NCBI GenBank assembly: GCA_963696655.1
Contig: CAVOLB010000013.1
Location: forward strand, 1-29,114
Direction of reading: 5' to 3'
Length of the DNA stretch: 29,114 nucleotides
DNA from: Hypericibacter sp963696655
GTDB lineage: Bacteria; Pseudomonadota; Alphaproteobacteria; Dongiales; Dongiaceae
Shown: piece after piece, positions 26,632-29,114 of the stretch
Numbering within the stretch: the stretch's first letter is position 1
Layout of the letters: every line of letters starts with the position of its first letter
Position numbers and translations under genes: made by a program
Notes under the pieces: generated by a model
What the model saw: only the letters and a program-made list of their open reading frames with translations
The model's database searches: none
What the model was told of the DNA's origin: nothing

Positions 26632-26676
26632 AAAAGAAGAAGGGTATCGCGACGCGTCGACAGAGCCGTACCTCGG

Positions 26677-26694
26677 CCTCCCTCTCAAGGGAGG
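26677..26694 (-). terminator. Small hairpin after rho
   Basis: CCTCCCT (26677-26683) and AGGGAGG (26688-26694) pair perfectly around a 4-base loop, 21 bases past the rho stop codon. No T-run follows on the rho strand, so it is only a weak terminator candidate. Confidence 0.35.
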
Positions 26695-26714
26695 AAAGAA
26701 CGGCAACCGACCCG

Positions 26715-27971
<1,257 letters not shown>

Positions 27972-27972
27972 T

Positions 27973-28008
27973 GATGTAACCGAGGGGAGGGGATGTAACC
28001 GGGGGAGG
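27973..28008 (-). repeat. C-rich tandem repeat in the rho leader, possible rut-type site
   Basis: Two imperfect copies, GATGTAACCGAGGGGAGG (27973-27990) and GATGTAACCGGGGGAGG (27992-28008), lie directly upstream of the rho ATG. In the transcript they read as C-rich, G-poor stretches, which Rho prefers. A degenerate third copy may lie near 28052. They suggest autoregulation of rho. Confidence 0.5.
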
Positions 28009-28160
28009 CGTCAGCTGCGGGGGAAACCGAGGGGCGGAAGGGCCGGGCGGTGATGAACCGGCGGTCGGACGGAAGCCGACCTGAAAAGGCCCTAGAGGTT
28101 CGGTTTTTGGTGCGGAGAGTTGGTGGGCTCGGAGAAAGCCACCGCTATTGAACGGGGCGA

Positions 28161-28189
28161 TCTTTAACGAAGGTGCCCAGGCAAGTCAA
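28161..28189 (-). promoter_or_regulatory. Candidate promoter for rho
   Basis: On the minus strand, TTGACT (28189-28184) is followed after 17 bases by TAAAGA (28166-28161); read with a 16-base spacer the -10 is TTAAAG, as in the mnmG promoter. It lies 29 bases downstream of the hemJ stop. Confidence 0.55.
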
Positions 28190-28218
28190 TGGTCTAGGTA
28201 GGGCTAATCGAAGGCCGG

Positions 28219-28570
28219 TCAGAAGGGCCGCACGATCGCCAGGATGACAATCCCGATCATGAGGACCGTCGGAATCTCGTTCACCGCCCGGTAGAACCGG
28301 GCCGGATGGCGGTTGCGATCCTGGGCGAAATGCCGGCGCCAGCGCGACAAGGCCGCGTGGGCGATCTGCATCAGAACTAGGAGCGCCAGCTTGGCGTGAA
28401 GCCAGCCCTCGCCCCAATGATGGCCCCAGGTCGCCAGCGTCAGCCCCAGGATCCAGGCGGCGATCATGGCGGGGTTGATGATCGCCCGCAGCAGGCGGCG
28501 CTCCATCACCTTGAAGGTCTCGGAGAGCTCCGAGCCCGCCTTGGCGTCGGCGTGATAGACGTAGAGCCGG
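28219..28570 (-). CDS. hemJ: Protoporphyrinogen oxidase HemJ, N-terminus missing at a sequence junction
   Basis: About 117 codons of the HemJ/UPF0093 family, which oxidises protoporphyrinogen IX in the inner membrane during haem synthesis. The conserved block RLYVYHADAKAG, then SETFKVMERRLLRAIINPAM, is followed by hydrophobic segments (AAWILGLTLATW, LHAKLALLVLMQIAHAAL) and ends with NEIPTVLMIGIVILAIVRPF. The first about 20-30 residues, including the first transmembrane helix and the LP of the usual LPRLxVYH, are missing. An open frame continues to 28635, but its first 22 codons come from the foreign AT-rich sequence and are not HemJ. The break falls at the codon before Arg of RLYVYH. Confidence 0.9.
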
Positions 28571-28571
28571 T
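28570..28571. other. Junction between two unrelated genomes (probable assembly chimera)
   Basis: Up to 28570 the DNA is GC-rich and encodes HemJ in the minus direction. From 28571 it is strongly AT-rich and encodes a sensor kinase in the plus direction. Both genes are cut mid-domain at the same point. No terminal repeats, transposase or integrase are seen. Confidence 0.85.
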
Positions 28572-29114
28572 AAAATGGAAGGCTTTGATGAAGATTGGAT
28601 TTTAAGCGGCAAGAGAAGATTTGTAACTTATACAAATCTTGATCCCGGTACTTACACTTTTAAAGTAAAAGCCACAAATTCCGATGGAATATGGAACGAT
28701 CAATTTACCTCTGTTGCAATAATAATAAATCCTCCCTGGTGGCGAACTCCCTGGGCTTATATAGCTTATGTTATTTTAATTATGCTTGGGCTTTTTACAA
28801 TCAGGCGATTTGAAATAAATAGATCTAAACTTCGTGATGAACTGAAAATGCATGAATTTGAAGCGGAACAGAAAAGTAAACTTGAAGAAATGAAATCCAG
28901 ATTTTTTGCTAATCTTTCGCACGAATTCAGGACACCGTTAACTTTAATTAAAGGTCCACTTGAGTTATTAGAGCGAGAAAAAAATAATCAAACAGTTGTT
29001 GAGCAAATTGAAATTATAAAAAGAAATAGTGATAAGCTGAAAGAACTCATTGATCAGCTCCTTGAATTATCTCAGTTAGAAAATACAACAATTTTATTGA
29101 GAGCCAGTAAAGAA
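28571..29114 (+). CDS. Partial Y_Y_Y-domain hybrid sensor histidine kinase from a foreign AT-rich genome
   Basis: About 181 codons are open to the window end, with both ends missing. The first part (KMEGFDEDW, then RRFVTYTNLDPGTYTFKVKA, then TNSDGIWN) is the Y_Y_Y beta-sandwich that closes a ligand-sensing propeller in periplasmic sensors. PPWWRTPWAYIAYVILIML starts the single membrane helix. A coiled-coil linker leads to the HisKA dimerisation domain FFANLSHEFRTPLTLIKGPL, whose His is the phosphate acceptor. This architecture is typical of Bacteroidota and Ignavibacteriota hybrid two-component proteins, not of Alphaproteobacteria. Codon use is strongly AT-biased, unlike all other genes here. 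Confidence 0.88.

Noticed and set aside
28571..28635. Apparent HemJ start region (22 extra codons)
   Set aside because: It is read from the reverse strand of the foreign kinase gene, not from HemJ sequence.

Overview
The window is a chromosomal segment of a high-GC alphaproteobacterium, most likely a Rhodospirillales-type organism. The main support is gene order: leuS-lptE-holA runs towards parB-parA-rsmG-mnmG-mnmE, and rho and hemJ lie further on. This block typically lies near the replication origin in Alphaproteobacteria. Two parS sites (one perfect, one 15/16) confirm the origin-proximal, centromere-like setting. The species cannot be fixed from the sequence alone.

Layout. Positions 1-2041 (minus) hold a TPR/OGT-SPINDLY-type glycosyltransferase cut by the window start. 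Positions 2198-3880 hold two convergent paralogous sulfotransferases. Positions 4250-4834 encode a DUF3576 lipoprotein, followed by a strong GC-rich terminator hairpin. Positions 4919-7118 hold two tandem paralogues that join a cysteine-less redoxin-like domain to a 2OG-Fe(II) dioxygenase. Positions 7240-11452 are the leuS-lptE-holA operon. Positions 11721-11957 encode a small DUF6471 protein behind operator-like palindromes. Positions 11974-17665 (minus) hold mnmE, mnmG, rsmG, parA and parB: tRNA wobble modification, 16S rRNA methylation and chromosome partition. Positions 17714-18354 (minus) hold a thioredoxin-like ferredoxin and a DUF6489 protein, probably co-transcribed with mnmE. Positions 18533-22753 (plus) hold a YyaL/SSP411-type thioredoxin-domain protein, a DNA alkyl-transferase, a quinone oxidoreductase and a DUF1089 protein. 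Positions 22757-26290 (minus) encode a very large adenylate cyclase/ATPase/TPR regulator carrying an exact 321-bp internal duplication. Positions 26715-27971 (minus) encode Rho, with a long C-rich leader and its own promoter. Positions 28219-28570 hold the 3' part of hemJ.

At about 28570/28571 the sequence switches abruptly, inside the hemJ coding region, to AT-rich DNA. That DNA encodes part of a Bacteroidota/Ignavibacteriota-like Y_Y_Y-domain hybrid sensor histidine kinase. The break falls inside a housekeeping gene with no mobile-element signal, so an assembly chimera is the simplest explanation. The last 544 bases should not be assigned to the same organism without read-level proof.

Most of the window is conserved housekeeping DNA. 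I see no clear new defence or mobile system. The points most worth a second look are the junction, the in-frame duplication in the cyclase/ATPase gene, the apparent ATC start of a sulfotransferase, the paired oxygenases, the operator-flanked DUF6471 gene and the regulatory DNA around mnmG and rho.
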